This document shows positions 1 to 12,256 of a stretch of DNA of 64,000 nt, in pieces. The notes under the pieces are model-generated. The model was not told where the DNA came from. It made no database searches and worked only from the letters and a program-made list of their open reading frames with translations. The stretch comes from Pestalotiopsis fici W106-1 (lineage: Eukaryota > Ascomycota > Sordariomycetes > Amphisphaeriales > Sporocadaceae), in contig NW_006917093.1 of the NCBI RefSeq assembly GCF_000516985.1, forward strand, positions 5,799,013 to 5,863,012. Reading direction: 5' to 3'. How positions within the stretch are numbered: position 1 is the stretch's first letter; each line of letters opens with the position of its first letter. The position numbers were made by a program, and so were the translations under genes.

Positions 1-675
1 AGTTTTATAAGTTGTGCTTTTATGGATAAAGCCCCTTTACTGTGCCATTTATGTAGAGGGGGATTTTCTAATGTTGTGCCACCTGCTACCGGTAGCATAC
101 ACGTAAAAGAATTAAAAAATAAAATAAAATAAGCTGATTATTGTAAGGGATATATATCGATGTATATCCCTATCCGGCGGGCACGGTGGAAGTTTCATAA
201 TAAAAAATAACACGACCCAATCTAGATATACACCTTGACCGTTTCCAACTACCTAGGAATATCCAGCCTTTCTTTCCACTTGCTTAACGCGCATTAATCG
301 TGCTAATGTCGGGCCGCCTTACAAGTCATGTATACATATACTAATGTATGATCGACCTGTCAGAGAATCATATGCCACCGACCAACACAAGCACACTTTC
401 AGTTCTCGTCACCCTCCTGTTTCTAGTCAACTGCCATTCCCTCACAGCAATATGATCGCCCTAGTAAAAGACCCATCCCTTGATTTTGGATCTATCATTC
501 CAATTTCGGTCCTCCCCATTTCCCCCATGTGCGACCCACACACGCCCGCCTCGTCTTTTCTTAGTCGAGCAAATTTTTTGCAAGTCTTCATGATACGTAA
601 TAACTAGGACCGTTTTCATCAATCAGCGAGTCAGCAAACAACTGACTTTCTCATTCATCACCGACCTCGTCGTCG
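1..675. other. Intergenic, no gene seen
   Basis: The stretch has short open frames only, the longest about 87 codons, with no recognisable domain. It is AT-rich at the left and pyrimidine-rich just before the tRNA. Confidence 0.6.
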
Positions 676-748
676 GCCCGGTTAGCTCAATCGGTAGAGC
701 GTGAGACTCTTAATCTCAAGGTTGCGGGTTCGACCCCCGCATTGGGCT
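676..748 (+). tRNA. tRNA-Lys (anticodon CTT)
   Basis: A complete cloverleaf can be drawn. The acceptor stem GCCCGGT (676-682) pairs with ATTGGGC (741-747) using G-U pairs, with discriminator T at 748. The D arm is GCTC/GAGC, the anticodon arm TGAGA/TCTCA has the loop CTCTTAA giving anticodon CTT, and the T arm is GCGGG-TTCGACC-CCCGC. It decodes AAG lysine codons. There is no intron, and CCA is not encoded, as expected for a nuclear eukaryotic tRNA. The T and D arms double as the internal B and A boxes for RNA polymerase III. Confidence 0.97.
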
Positions 749-794
749 CAATTCCCAATGCGTTCTATGCAATAGAACAATTTGACAACTCTTC

Positions 795-800
795 TTTTTT
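795..800 (+). terminator. Probable Pol III terminator of tRNA-Lys
   Basis: This is the first run of six T residues downstream of the tRNA, 46 nt after its 3' end; a second T6 follows at 802-807. Oligo-T on the non-template strand is the known RNA polymerase III stop signal. The implied 3' trailer is rather long and holds two inverted repeats. Confidence 0.6.
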
Positions 801-3172
801 GTTTTTTCATTTTATATTTTGGTCTTGTCTGATTGGCCAGTAACATTCAAGCCTCTCTTTCTCTCTAAAAGTGCTTGTCCTTTTATTTCCTGGGTGTCTG
901 GTAGTTTCTGGAGAGACCGCCGTGAACGTTATATTATCAAACGCCAAGTTCAAAACTTTACGCCAGTAGGTACCCTGAAAAGAGGAGCATGAGTGGACAG
1001 CTCCATGCTCCTCAACCTTGGGCTGATTCCCGATCTGCCAAACTACGATGCTGATCTATATTACAGTTGTACCAAGTTCATTGGGATATCTTGGGGGCCA
1101 CTGGGATGCTTTGTTTCAAGCCGTGGATATATATGCTTGAATGACCAAGTATGGCGTTTTGTATGCTATAAGCTGAGCATAACCCTATCGAATCACGGTC
1201 CATCAGTTGAAATGGGTAAAACTAGAACTAATCCTAGCCAGCTAGAAACACAATATCTTCATCTATTAATGAATGGTCTCTTAGGCTGGTCTTTTGTATT
1301 ATTGGATGACACTGATACTGCTTCAGCACTCTACTCCTTTGACGATTACGATCAGACCAAGAAGTTGAGTGGCTCTTTATGGAAATGTGACGCTCAACTT
1401 TCTCGAATCCGCAGGAATTCAAATGCACTTCGCTGCAGGTATATTGTGTTATTCAGCCACAAGATATGATCCCAGGGTCAATCCCAAGCTCAATCAACAT
1501 GATCGGTATACTGATTTGAATTTGCCTGAACGTATCTTCATGTGCTCTTTCCCAACATGAATGCATCCTTGTTGGCAAATTCGAACTTAAATCTCATCTG
1601 TCTTCACAGACTCCACAATACTTTCAATATCGTTGTGGTAATTACATGTAGAACATACATCATGTTCACCTGGGCAACAAATATGCAACGAGTATCGAAT
1701 TACAACGCAAAGCAAATTTATAACAGCTTACCTTGTTTCAATCAAATGACGGTAGTGTTATACCACCCGCCATTATCTTTAGGCAGTAAAATAAAGGCCT
1801 TCATGGGCTAAAGGCCAACAGCCAGGACTATATTGCCCTTTGCTCTTCGGAGCAAAAGTATCCATAAACTAGAAGTCTCCCGTTCCGATGTCATTTTCCA
1901 ACAATCGAGAGCTATAAAGCATCCGAGCCCTGAACCAAATGAATCGATGACACTGCACGCGGCAGATCTTCCGGCAGGCTTCTCGTGTTACTCCGCGTGT
2001 ATCTACTATCTCTGCGGCTTGTCAGACTCGGACGCGAGCTGGGCACGTGGGGGAGCAGTCTGCAAACATAACGGTATACTATTTAGTGTACATGCTAGGA
2101 CGAACATTTATATCGGACTACTGAATAGCTAATACCAAGTCAGCGACAGAGACTAACCTTCCGTGTTCAAACCCATCAAGTCAAGCTTATTGATCATGAT
2201 GCTCCGTACCAGGCGACCGGGTCGCTACCACTGGCCTCTTTCGGCAGGCCTTGCCGCGGTGTCGTTGAATTCCGATGATGCCTTGCACCATGCCGGCTGG
2301 GACCAATCTCAACCTGGCAAATGGCGCATTGGAGTAAAGTTGCTTATCAGAGTTCCAACGCAGCTGCGCTGGTGTAATGTGGGCAGACGTGCGGAGTATA
2401 GCCAGCCATATACTAGTTCCGGGCAGACTTGGCAAACATGGTCTAGCGCAAACAAGTCGACATCTAGATATTCAAGACTATTCTCCCCAAGCTTCCATGC
2501 AACAACCCAACATCCCAGGCCTGCCTAGGCAATCGCCCGTGAGCTCCAAACTGCGGTGTCAATGGGAAGGGGAAACAAGGTTGTTCATACTCGGAATACA
2601 CACCGGCATTCCCGACTTTCCATTGGCATGCTGCCGGTCGTGGAAGGCTGGATGAACCCTGGACCTTGGCTTCTTATCTATGGAGTCAGGACGCCGACCC
2701 GGTCGCTTAAAATTTGGAGCGACGATGCTTACGACAACTCCATCACCTGCTTCTGTCACACATCAAACTACTGTGTATACAGAAGAATCTCTCTGGCCGA
2801 CCGAGATTCCCAAGGTTTGATAAAGTGCAGTCGCAAGCATAAACATTGCAGCTTGGTCAGGGTACATGTACTGTATAATGGTTGCTGGGGAATACCCTTG
2901 CCTAGTGGTGCGGAGCAGACCGCACAGATGCAGTCCCCAGATATGTACGTATGTTGCTGGGTCGGAGAGATATGCTTGCTGGGCCAGAAATTCTGTCACC
3001 GGTATGCGGTGGTTCTCGGTATTCCCAACCTTTGTAGACATGGGGTAAAAGATCTCACTATCACTAGCGGATGCTGCCGATATCTCGGACGTAGCCCATC
3101 GTGACGGACGAACAGCATGGGCTGACTTGATATCAGACATGGGAGACTCTTGTAGTCACGATAGCAGATGGA

Positions 3173-3180
3173 TATAAATA
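3173..3180 (+). promoter_or_regulatory. TATA-like box upstream of the amine oxidase
   Basis: TATAAATA lies 117 bp before the ATG at 3297, a plausible distance for a core promoter plus short 5' UTR. A single HGATAR-type site (CGATAG, 3159-3164) is just upstream. It would fit GATA-factor nitrogen control of an amine-utilising enzyme, but one site is expected by chance. Confidence 0.35.
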
Positions 3181-3296
3181 TACAGTGGCGGGATCGTCGC
3201 CAAGTCGATATGGTATGGGACTTGGTACTCTCGGAGAGCTCGTACTTAAAACTTTGTTGCTCACGACTTGATCTCTGATCCTAGGAGTTGATCAAG

Positions 3297-6050
3297 ATGA
3301 GACTGTCAGCCCTATCTAGTCCCGGGGCCGCGGCCACCGCGGTTCTGGCCCTTCTATCCTCTGCAGACCTCGTCCTGGCCCGCCCCAGTCCTGAGCCAAA
3401 GGTTCCTGCACGTATGAAATGGACCAACCAGCGCGGCAAAAAGGTGGCCAGGACTGTCCTGAGGAACGTTCTCGAGGGACGCACCTTTACCAACTCCTTC
3501 GCGATTGCTGCCTGCAGCACTTCTCAGGCCAATGCCATCTCGGCACCCTACGATAATGTTTGGGTTGGTCTTTCAGATGCCGAAGCCGTTTCAGTTGTTG
3601 CATGGCTCTTTGGCCAGGAGAGTCTCAACTTGACCGAAACGGAGGACGCCGGAGAATGGGATAATACGGTGTAAGTGCTATGCTTCCTTACATAGATTGA
3701 GACTGTATTGACATGACCCCTACAGGATTTTGGTCGAGCTGCAGATCCCCAATAAGACAGACGTCTTGGCTCACATTGATGGCGGTGCAGCGGCCCCGGA
3801 GAGATGGGCTCATGTTATTCTCGACTATCGTGCTACCGAGGACCCCTACTACCAGGATCTCTTGGTCGGTCCCCTGCCACTGAATAGCGAAACTGTCACC
3901 ATCAAGCCTCTCGAGTATCCCCTCACTCGCAAGACTGAGGGCAAGGTCCGCAACCTGGAGGCTAACTCTGAGACCATCTATTCTGAGTGGCTGTACAAGA
4001 TTGGTGCCGAAGTCGCCGACATTACCCAGGACCTCTGGGGCGCTCAGGCGACGGGCCAGGACAATGATACTATTGACATTTGGGGCATTGACCCCTACTG
4101 GCAGGACGACGGTCGGGTCGTGCGCTGGGATATGTTTTGGAATCTGCCGCAGGACTACTTTGACACCGAGACTCTGCTGCCGCTGGGCCTGTACTTCAAG
4201 AGCGATGTCACGGGCCGTGATCCCAGCCAGTGGGAACTCCAGGGTTGGCTATATAACAACATCTTCTACGAGACCACTGAAGAGTTCCGTACCGCCTACT
4301 GGAACGGCTCGATTGAGAAGCTCGGCGCCAATGTTGAGGGTGACTGGGGCCGGACCGATCCCATTAATGCCAATATGCCGTATGATTCGAGCTACCCTCC
4401 AGTCTCTATTGCCCCGGCCGGCTCCCGTTACGGTGTCGATATTGAGCGCAAGTACGTCGAGTGGATGGACTTTAGCTTCTATGTCGGTTTCTCGCGAGAT
4501 GTCGGCATGACTATCTATGACATTAAGTATAAGGGAGAGCGTTTGCGTAAGTGGTTTCATCTCGTCACATTCCGTGTACCTGTATCGCCCAGTCAGTCAG
4601 TAATGGCTCTTCGATGATGGCGGTCTCAGGCCCTTGTATGACAAAGTCTCTTTGAACAAGGAAGATTACTGACGTGGCATATTGTAGTCTACGAGCTTGG
4701 TCTTCAAGAAGCCATGGCCCATTATGCCGGTGGTGACCCCGTTCAGTCTGGCACAACCTATCTTGATACGTATTACGGATTCGGACCATATGCTTTTGAG
4801 CTGATTCCCGGCTATGACTGCCCCGAGTACGCAACCTTCCTTAACTCGACCTTTTACGTCGACGAGACCACCCATACCCACCTCAACAGCATCTGTCTGT
4901 TCGAGTTCACCTCGGACTACCCGATCCAGCGCCACAGCAGCGGCGAGTACGTGACCGCCACCAAGGAGACGCACTTTAGCATCCGCTCCGTGTCGACTGT
5001 GGGAAACTATGATTACATGTTCACCTACAGCTTCAAGCTCGACGGCACCATCTCGGCCGAGGTCCGCGCTTCTGGCTACATCCAGTCGGCTTACTTCACC
5101 ACCGGCTCCGACTTTGGTTTCAAGATTCAGGAGAACCTATCCGGTTCCATGCACGATCATGTCCTCAATTTCAAGGCAGACTTTGACATCCTTGGAACGG
5201 CCAACTCGATCCAAACCATGACCAATGGTAAGTACCCAAGATTAAAAGATGCGATAGTGATCCCCGAAAGGCGTCCATAACGTTACATGGAAGACGAGTA
5301 ATAGCTGACCATCATGGCCCACCAGTACCCGTATCACGTGTCTTCCCCTGGTCCGGAGGCAAAGCCCGCAACACAATGCAAGTGGTCCGCGAGTTCATCG
5401 ACACCGAGGACCAGGGACGCTTCAACTGGGCGCCCAACGTTGCGCAGCAGGTGCTCGTCGTCAACAAGGACGAGAAGAACCAGTGGGGCGAGTTACGGGG
5501 TTACCACGTGCTGCCCATGTCGGGCGCCATGCACCTCACGGTCCAAAACTCGAGCAATCTGGCCGAGGCTGGACGCTGGGCCGAGTTTGACGTCCAGGTG
5601 ACGCGCCAGCACGACTGGGAGCCGCGCGCCGCTCACCCCTACAACTCCCAGGATGTCAATGACCCGCCCATCAACTTTGCCCGCTTCTTTGACGGCGAGT
5701 CTCTTGATCAGGAGGATATCGTGCTCTGGCTAAACCTGGGTATGCACCATGTTCCTCATACTGGTGATTTGCCCAATACCGTCTTCACCACCGCACATGC
5801 TGGCGTGCAATTTATGCCCAGCAACTACTTTGACATTGATCAGAGTCGCCGCACAGTCAATGCTGTACGTGTCAATTACGAGAACGGTACCGCCACCGAC
5901 GTCGAGACCTTTGGACAAAAAGACCAGTCGTGCTCGGTCGACTTTACTCCAGTCGAATATGATCTATGGGGTTACAAGGGCGACGTTGTCGTCAGGAAAT
6001 TTCCTTACGACCCCAACAACCCGTATTATGAGACTGATGCCATTGTCTAG
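3297..6050 (+). CDS. Secreted copper amine oxidase (primary-amine oxidase)
   Basis: Four exons (3297-3670, 3726-4546, 4688-5227, 5326-6050) encode about 819 aa. All three introns have GTAAGT donors and CAG or TAG acceptors, and phase is kept throughout. The first ATG opens a signal peptide, MRLSALSSPGAAATAVLALL, ending near an Ala-Arg-Pro site. The enzyme oxidatively deaminates primary amines to aldehyde, ammonia and hydrogen peroxide, here probably outside the cell. The catalytic domain has the cofactor motif STVGNYDY, with Tyr about 506 as precursor of topaquinone. The base Asp (about 425) is in YLDTYYGFG. Two copper His are in MHDHVLNF (about 554 and 556), and a third is in MHHVPHTGD (about 719-720). 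All key residues are present and length is normal for fungal members. The exact amine substrate cannot be read from sequence. Confidence 0.93.
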
Positions 6051-6915
6051 TCCGGGTCAGATGGCAATGAGTAATGACTGAACGAAAAATATAGTGCTAG
6101 GACGTGTTATCAATAATTAGCAACCCTTATATCACGAGCTCCTGACTATTTTGCCTTAAAATCAACGTGAACCGATGGACGACGAGGAAAGGCCGGCGTT
6201 TAATGGTCTTGGAGAAGCACGCCATAATCAGAGAGGATGATGAGTCATAAGTTGCCATGCCCGTCAAATCAGGTGCTAGGCCAGATCTTTCCATTATCGT
6301 CGCGAAACGACGTGACTAATATTATCGTGCGGCTTCACGTGTCGTGCTCGCATTGAGTCGATGCATCACACACAAAATTGTAGGATTATGTAGATATTTT
6401 CATATTCGGATTTATATGCGCAAGTCTTGATTGTATACTGTGTCTTTGATCATACCCAAGCCCTTCTTGGGTTACCGAACTCCGGTGCGTAATGCAAAAC
6501 CCAGACGAGTGAGTTTTTCTTTTGAAGATCGAGGACCAGTCGACCAGAACCAAAACATTCCTAAACTGCAACGATTGCAGCGCGCAGCGTTGGGTATCTT
6601 TGGACAAGCATTATTAAGCCATTGTTTTTCCGACAGTGCGGCGTCACAATTTGTGCGCCTGCAGCCCGTTTGCCTTTGCATAGTTCGGATCTCTCCTTGT
6701 GGAGAATTTGGTCGACGTGGGAAGAAGTGAAGATGCGTAACGAATGCGGGCCCAACCTCCATCCTCATTACTAATAGTTGATTTCCATGTATCACAACTC
6801 CAAGGTGCCCTGGTCGTCTCAAGTCTTCCCATGCCAACGTCATGATATAACGCCGTGCCGTGATTCTAAAAAGTTCAGATTGAAAAAAATTGCTGACATC
6901 ACAGCGTGAACTCCT
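6051..6915. other. Convergent intergenic region
   Basis: This spacer lies between the 3' ends of the amine oxidase (+) and LCB2 (-) and should hold both 3' UTRs. Overlapping open frames at 6386-6843 have no recognisable product and no family support. Confidence 0.6.
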
Positions 6916-8916
6916 CTATACCAGTTTCATCTTGGTGTCGGCAACACCAGCTGCAATGACATCATCTAGTTGCCATCGTGGTGCGTCGTATGATTCTTCC
7001 AGGCCATTCTCCTTTCTCCATTCAGCCTCGTTCTCAGCGGTGATGCCAGGGGGGAGCTTTTGCCCGCCAGCAATTCCAGTGGAGAACTTGAGCTGAAGGA
7101 TATCTCCAACTTCGTCGCAAGCTGCCAAGAGGCGGTCCATGTCATCCTTGTTGTGTGCAGCCGACACACAGAAACGTACACGGGAGCTGATCAAGGGAGT
7201 CGCAGGGTAACCAACAATGACAACAGAGATCTTGCGCTTCAACATCTCGTGACTGAAAGCAGACATCTTGCCAGGGTTGTAGAGTGGAACGGGGATAATG
7301 GGCGAATCGTCGTGGCCGTAAACAATGAGACCGAGACGCTTGAGACCGAGTCTGAGGTACCGAGAGTTGAAAGCGATTCTCTGCAGGCGCTCCTCGCCCT
7401 GGCCGGGAATGAGTTCGCCAGTAATCAGCTTGAGCGAGGCGAGAATCTGCATCAGTACAGACGGAGCGGGAGCTTCTCCCAACTGAGTGGCAGCATTGAC
7501 GCCGCGGAGCTTGGCAATGATGGAGGGTTCAGCAGCCACGTAACCACCGTTGGCACCGAAAGACTTGGTGAGGGTTCCCATGAGAATATCAACCTTGGCA
7601 GGGTCAATGCCGAAGTAATCGCAGACACCACGTCCGTTGGGACCAAGTGCACCGATGCTGTGGGCCTCGTCAACAAAGAGGTAAAATTTGTAGGTTTCCT
7701 TGAGCTTCAGAATTCCAGGCAGATCGCACATGGTACCCTCCATTGAGTACAGACCCTCGACAGCTACCAGAATCTTCTTCCATGGACGGTGGGTACGCGG
7801 CTGGCCTTGTGCAATGGCCTCACGGAGCTTCTTCTCCAGCTCAAACATGTCGTTGTGCTTGAAAGAGCGAACGACAGCACCAGACAGACGTGCACCCACA
7901 CGGATGGAGGCATGGTTGAGCTCATCAGAGATGATCAGACAACCCTTGGAAACCAGGGCGGGGAAAGAGCTAGCATTGGTGACGAAACCCATAGAGAAGA
8001 CCATGGCGGCGGGCTTGCCAACAAACTTGGCAACCTCCTTTTCGACCTCGACTGCCAGATCTGACGTTCCAACGTCTCCGCGAGGGCTGCAGAAGCTCAG
8101 TCCGTATTTGCGAACACACTCCTCGACGGCATCAGCACAGGGGCCCTCGGACTGAGCGAATCCGAGGTAGTTGTATGAGCTCATGTTGAGGGTCTCAGTG
8201 TGACTGCCGGTGAACTTGTAGGATCGGTTGTAGTCGGAAGAGACGCGATCCATGAGGGTAATGTAGCGACCAGGAACGCCAGTGGTAGGGCGAGCGAAGC
8301 AGTCGTCAATACGCAGCTTCAGTCTCCGAACGTAGAAGCTGTCGAAATCGTCCGTCAGGGGGGCATATCCGTTAATGGGCTTGACGCTCTTGTACATGGG
8401 GTTCTTGCTGAACCTCTTGCCAAAGAAGTCGCGGACGTGGCCCAGGGCAATCAAAAGCAGGTAGCTGATGTAGGTGGTGAGAACAAAGTAGTAGGGCGGC
8501 TCGTCAATGACGGGAGCTTTCAAGGGCTCTCCGTGATGCTTGCTGACATATCGATGAGTGGCATGGTTGAGAGGACCAAATTGAGCATCAGCACGTCTCT
8601 TCAGCGTGATCTCCTCGGACGAAGGCGGCTGGAACAGGGTGGTAGGTTGCTCTTCATTGTTAGGTTCACCGGCAGTAGCGGTTGAGAGGGAGATGCTAGG
8701 AAGCGAGAGGCTCGGGGCGGTGATGGACCGCGTTGAGTTGTTCTGCATGGCCATGAGAGCCTGCTGAGCAGTAGGCTGCTCTTTTTGCCGGGGCATCACA
8801 GAGAAGAACTGGCTCAGGCGGTTGGCCTTTGAGGTAGACGGTCTCCTATCGCCAGTCTTTTCTGTCTCTGGCATGCTGTTCGAAGATGTGAAAGGTATCG
8901 AAATTCGACGGGGCAT
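6916..8916 (-). CDS. lcb2: Serine palmitoyltransferase subunit 2
   Basis: This single-exon gene encodes 666 aa from the ATG at 8916. The frame stays open further upstream but only with non-ATG starts. The product condenses serine with palmitoyl-CoA to 3-ketosphinganine, the committed step of sphingolipid synthesis, as an ER-membrane heterodimer with LCB1. A low-complexity Ser/Thr/Gln-rich N-terminus of about 110 residues is followed by one membrane segment (about 141-158) and the fold-type I PLP aminotransferase domain. The PLP lysine is K451 in GTLTKSFGANGGY. The Asp that contacts the PLP ring nitrogen is in FVDEAHSIGALG (about 414-425). The LCB1 partner is not in the window. Internal Met codons at 15 and 41 are alternative starts, because the N-terminal tail is poorly conserved in the family. 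Confidence 0.95.
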   Translation of the reverse strand: MPRRISIPFTSSNSMPETEKTGDRRPSTSKANRLSQFFSVMPRQKEQPTAQQALMAMQNNSTRSITAPSLSLPSISLSTATAGEPNNEEQPTTLFQPPSSEEITLKRRADAQFGPLNHATHRYVSKHHGEPLKAPVIDEPPYYFVLTTYISYLLLIALGHVRDFFGKRFSKNPMYKSVKPINGYAPLTDDFDSFYVRRLKLRIDDCFARPTTGVPGRYITLMDRVSSDYNRSYKFTGSHTETLNMSSYNYLGFAQSEGPCADAVEECVRKYGLSFCSPRGDVGTSDLAVEVEKEVAKFVGKPAAMVFSMGFVTNASSFPALVSKGCLIISDELNHASIRVGARLSGAVVRSFKHNDMFELEKKLREAIAQGQPRTHRPWKKILVAVEGLYSMEGTMCDLPGILKLKETYKFYLFVDEAHSIGALGPNGRGVCDYFGIDPAKVDILMGTLTKSFGANGGYVAAEPSIIAKLRGVNAATQLGEAPAPSVLMQILASLKLITGELIPGQGEERLQRIAFNSRYLRLGLKRLGLIVYGHDDSPIIPVPLYNPGKMSAFSHEMLKRKISVVIVGYPATPLISSRVRFCVSAAHNKDDMDRLLAACDEVGDILQLKFSTGIAGGQKLPPGITAENEAEWRKENGLEESYDAPRWQLDDVIAAGVADTKMKLV

Positions 8917-10651
8917 TGCTAAGGATGACCGAGAACTACTAGGACAGCAACTGATCACACGGCAAGCCCGGAAAGGATGTCCTTGGATGGATGGCTGTAC
9001 TCTATTGTCGCGGGTAAATCTGAAGGAGAAACGAACGATTAGCGGATGCCGAGACGATACCAGCAGCCAAGGCAAGAGGATGAGTATTTTCAGGTGAGCG
9101 ATGGCGGGAAGTTGGTGTCTTGGATCCGAAGTGCTGCAATGAATGAAGACGGTCTAGTCCTGCTAATCCTGGTACCGGCTGCAGCAGAGGATGCGCGGCT
9201 CTCCTAGCGATTGCCACGCCGCCCAGAATAGCATCCAAGGGGGGAGGGAGGGAAAGAAGGGAAATAATGGATTGGAAAGATGATTTGAAAACTTCCAAAT
9301 GCCCCATGTCCTTCTCATTATCGCCGCCGGGATTTGCTAGATGTTTTCTCTCGTGCCGAACAAGCAATTGGCTTGCTTTTTTGCTTCTTCAAAAAAACAA
9401 AATTGACTCACCAGAAGAAAGAAAATAAACAAACACCACCAATCGGAACCCGTTATTATTACAATTACTATGTCGTCAAAAGTGCTGCGAGTGTCGACTA
9501 TATGTGCGTGTGTGTGTGTGATTGAGTCGAGCGTGTCACAGCTAGCTGAGTTGAGGAGCTCTTTGGCGGGAGAATGTCGACGTCAGTTCGTGTGTCGCAG
9601 ATTAACGACGAAAGAGATAAAAAAAAAATAACAATTGCCGTGCTTTCCGCTGTGGTAGCAAGCGAAAAAGCGTCCGTGCTAGTTATTTTAAATCTTGTCT
9701 GCAAGGAACGACGGGTTGGTTGGTTGGATGGATTGATTACAGTCTGCCTAATGTAGGAATTTGGCAGAAGGGGGGCGGCGTAAAGGAGAGGGACTTGTAC
9801 TGGCTCCTGGCGCTCCTTTGGCTCGGTCTTGGTGGCTGGGAGGGTACGGAGATAGTAAAATAGATAGAGAGTAGGTGACCAGGGAAATCGACCAGGCTGA
9901 GAAATACCCGAGTCAGAATCGAACCCAAAAAGTCTCGAGGCACAGCAGAATAGCTTCTGTTGCACCAGAGTAGTCTGAGTAAGAATAGGATGAACAGAGA
10001 CGCAATTGACGCTGATTAGAACTCACTTAACTAACAAGCAACTGCAGGGTCTGCAGCAGATGAGAGTCCAAGCAAGTTTGTCAATCACTCTATTGATCGC
10101 GTTTGTGTCTCGTGTCGCGAGGGATGAAAGGAGTGGAGGAAAAGAGAAATAATCAATTCCGCCGAGAAGAGAGTCGAAGAGAAGCTGGGCCACGTCCCGA
10201 GAGAGGCTCTAGGCTCTAAGTAATTTAGAGGAGCAGCAGCTATGACCCCTAATCATAAAAAAGCGATGGGTGCCCAGGCACAATTTCAGTATGTAGCACA
10301 GGAAAAGAAAAAAAAAAAAAACACCCCCAAGAACCCACCCCACCCATGGAAGCCCGGCCTTTAATGAGGGCCTAGCTCCTTGCCTATCCAAATTCCGGAT
10401 CATCCGTTCACAGCACCTAATTGGCATTTTGCGATCCCGCCTTTTGCGACTTTTGTCGATCAAGACCCCGATGCCGCATGGTTAAGAGTTTCTGGTCTGT
10501 TTCTAGGCTTGCAAGCTTGCCATAAGTTCAGTTGCCGGATCCAAAGCCCAAAGGACAGAGCTCCCAAAAAGGGCCCGCCCGATGCGATTTGCTGCCTAAG
10601 CGGACTGATGAGTTGCACAGGGGACCCGGATCTGCCCACTCTATTTCTACA

Positions 10652-10675
10652 CAGCAGCAGCAGCAGCAGCAGCAG
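10652..10675. repeat. CAG trinucleotide microsatellite, 8 units
   Basis: There are eight uninterrupted CAG units in intergenic DNA. Both strands are open over it in short frames, but no coding context supports a polyglutamine protein. Confidence 0.95.
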
Positions 10676-12230
10676 TAGGAGCATGTAGTATTTTGCCTTT
10701 ATTTCCTTTTGTCCTCAATGCAATCCACCTACAAGGTGTCGTACGGGCAAGACGGGCGCATGTACCCAGCATCGGTGTCCACCCAAAACCCGAACTCCAG
10801 ACTGCTGCCACTAGGTAGGTACTCCTCAATCCAGGTACGCAGGGTCCACGACCGAAAGAGAACCCGAAAACTCGCGTTAGGGTTCCCGGAAAAAAAAAAA
10901 GATATCAACAACACCATGGACTCCACCATCGCCCATCCGCATGACCAACTATGGGCAGATGGTGAAAGATGCCTCTACCTTATTTGGTTCAGAGCGCTAA
11001 CATAGTCGAGCATCTTTCCGACCTACTTGTCGCTCACCGACATATCAACCATCATGATACATAAGCGACTACGGATGAGAAGGGTAGAGAGTAGCTGGAG
11101 CTTACCAAGCATATGGTGAACTATCTAGGCTAAGTTGAACACCAACTCGCTTCCAACTCGCTTCAAGCTCGCTCACCTTACCCATCTCGCCAAGCGTCCA
11201 TCCAATCTTGAGAAGCATCGAGTCCATTTTCCTGCACGGAACTACGGACTTCGTGTGCCATAGTTCAATGCAGCCTCGCGGAGATTCCCTGGCGTCCAGT
11301 CCGGATCTTACATCATTCAATGTTCTTACTTGCATGGAGACTGGTAAGTGCGTCTACATAGAGCTGGTCATCCATACTTTACAAAGTCAATTTCGAGGCG
11401 GCTAGTCCTATTGGCAGGGTCGATATTGTATCGTCATTGTCATGCGAGAACAAACTTGAGAACCGGCCTGATCGTAGTCTGAATGGACAATCAGATGAAC
11501 CATGGTCCCAAGTAGTAGTAGTACCCGTAGTAGCGCCCAAGTGTCAAGTAGACTGGGGCCGAGCCAGGTACTGGGGTCGGCCGCCTCTGATTTCTCAAAA
11601 TCTTTCCTGCAAATGTTGCTGTATCAGCAGCAGTCACTGGCTCGTTATGTATCGGGACCGTTTTGCTACCCCGTTGGATTGATGGCCAGGCATGGCGCAG
11701 ACCTGGGTTGAGATCAATGGATATGAAGTTGTGTACCCAATGTATACTCGGTACACCAATGGAAGATGCAAGTTGCCAAGATGAAAAGAATCAAGGTCAG
11801 CATCTGCAGCTCGGGTCTATCTCATCAGTCAGCAATGATTCTCAGCTGATTCGTCCTCGGAGGCCTCGGCTGCGCCCGGGCGACCCAGGCCCCATTGCTG
11901 TTGTGCTCAAAATAGCTCCTCGTCCTCTCTCACAACAGCTTCATTAGCGATGCATGCAGCACCTCTCTGAATGCACACACACACTCTCCAGAGCCTCCAA
12001 TCTCACGTAGAAGAAAAAACCACACACTTGACTAGAGCATGCAATGCAAACGCAGTCCGTCCTTCACTCTCAACTCTTGCTAATTGTCGACGCATCAATG
12101 TCGGCAGTGGACGGTCATTTACCGTACTATCCGCGGGTTCGAATTTGATTGGTTAGAGGCGGCTTCCGCCGAAGCAACAGGGGAGTTTTGAACGATTGAG
12201 ACTTGTAATAATAATGGAGTCGGTCAGTCG

Positions 12231-12256
12231 TGTGTGTGTGTGTGTGTGTGTGTGTG
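12231..12256. repeat. TG dinucleotide microsatellite, 13 units
   Basis: A perfect TG repeat lies in the upstream flank of acetoacetyl-CoA synthetase, about 670 bp before its ATG. Confidence 0.95.

Larger units (their letters stand above)
749..3296. other. Intergenic between tRNA-Lys and the amine oxidase
   Basis: No gene is recognised. The longest open frame (993-1469, + strand) begins with GTG, or with ATG a few codons in, and matches no family I know. A minus-strand frame at 2763-3140 (125 codons) also lacks a recognisable domain. Either could be decayed coding DNA or chance. Confidence 0.5.

Noticed and set aside
993..1469. 158-codon plus-strand frame as a gene
   Set aside because: It has a GTG start, no family resemblance and no splice context. 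I leave it as a note under the intergenic entry.
10652..10675. CAG repeat as part of a polyglutamine or polyleucine protein
   Set aside because: The overlapping frames are short, lack homology and start without context; it is best read as an intergenic microsatellite.
12121..12150. B-box-like string GGGTTCGAAT
   Set aside because: Flanks do not form a T stem, and no D arm or anticodon arm precedes it.
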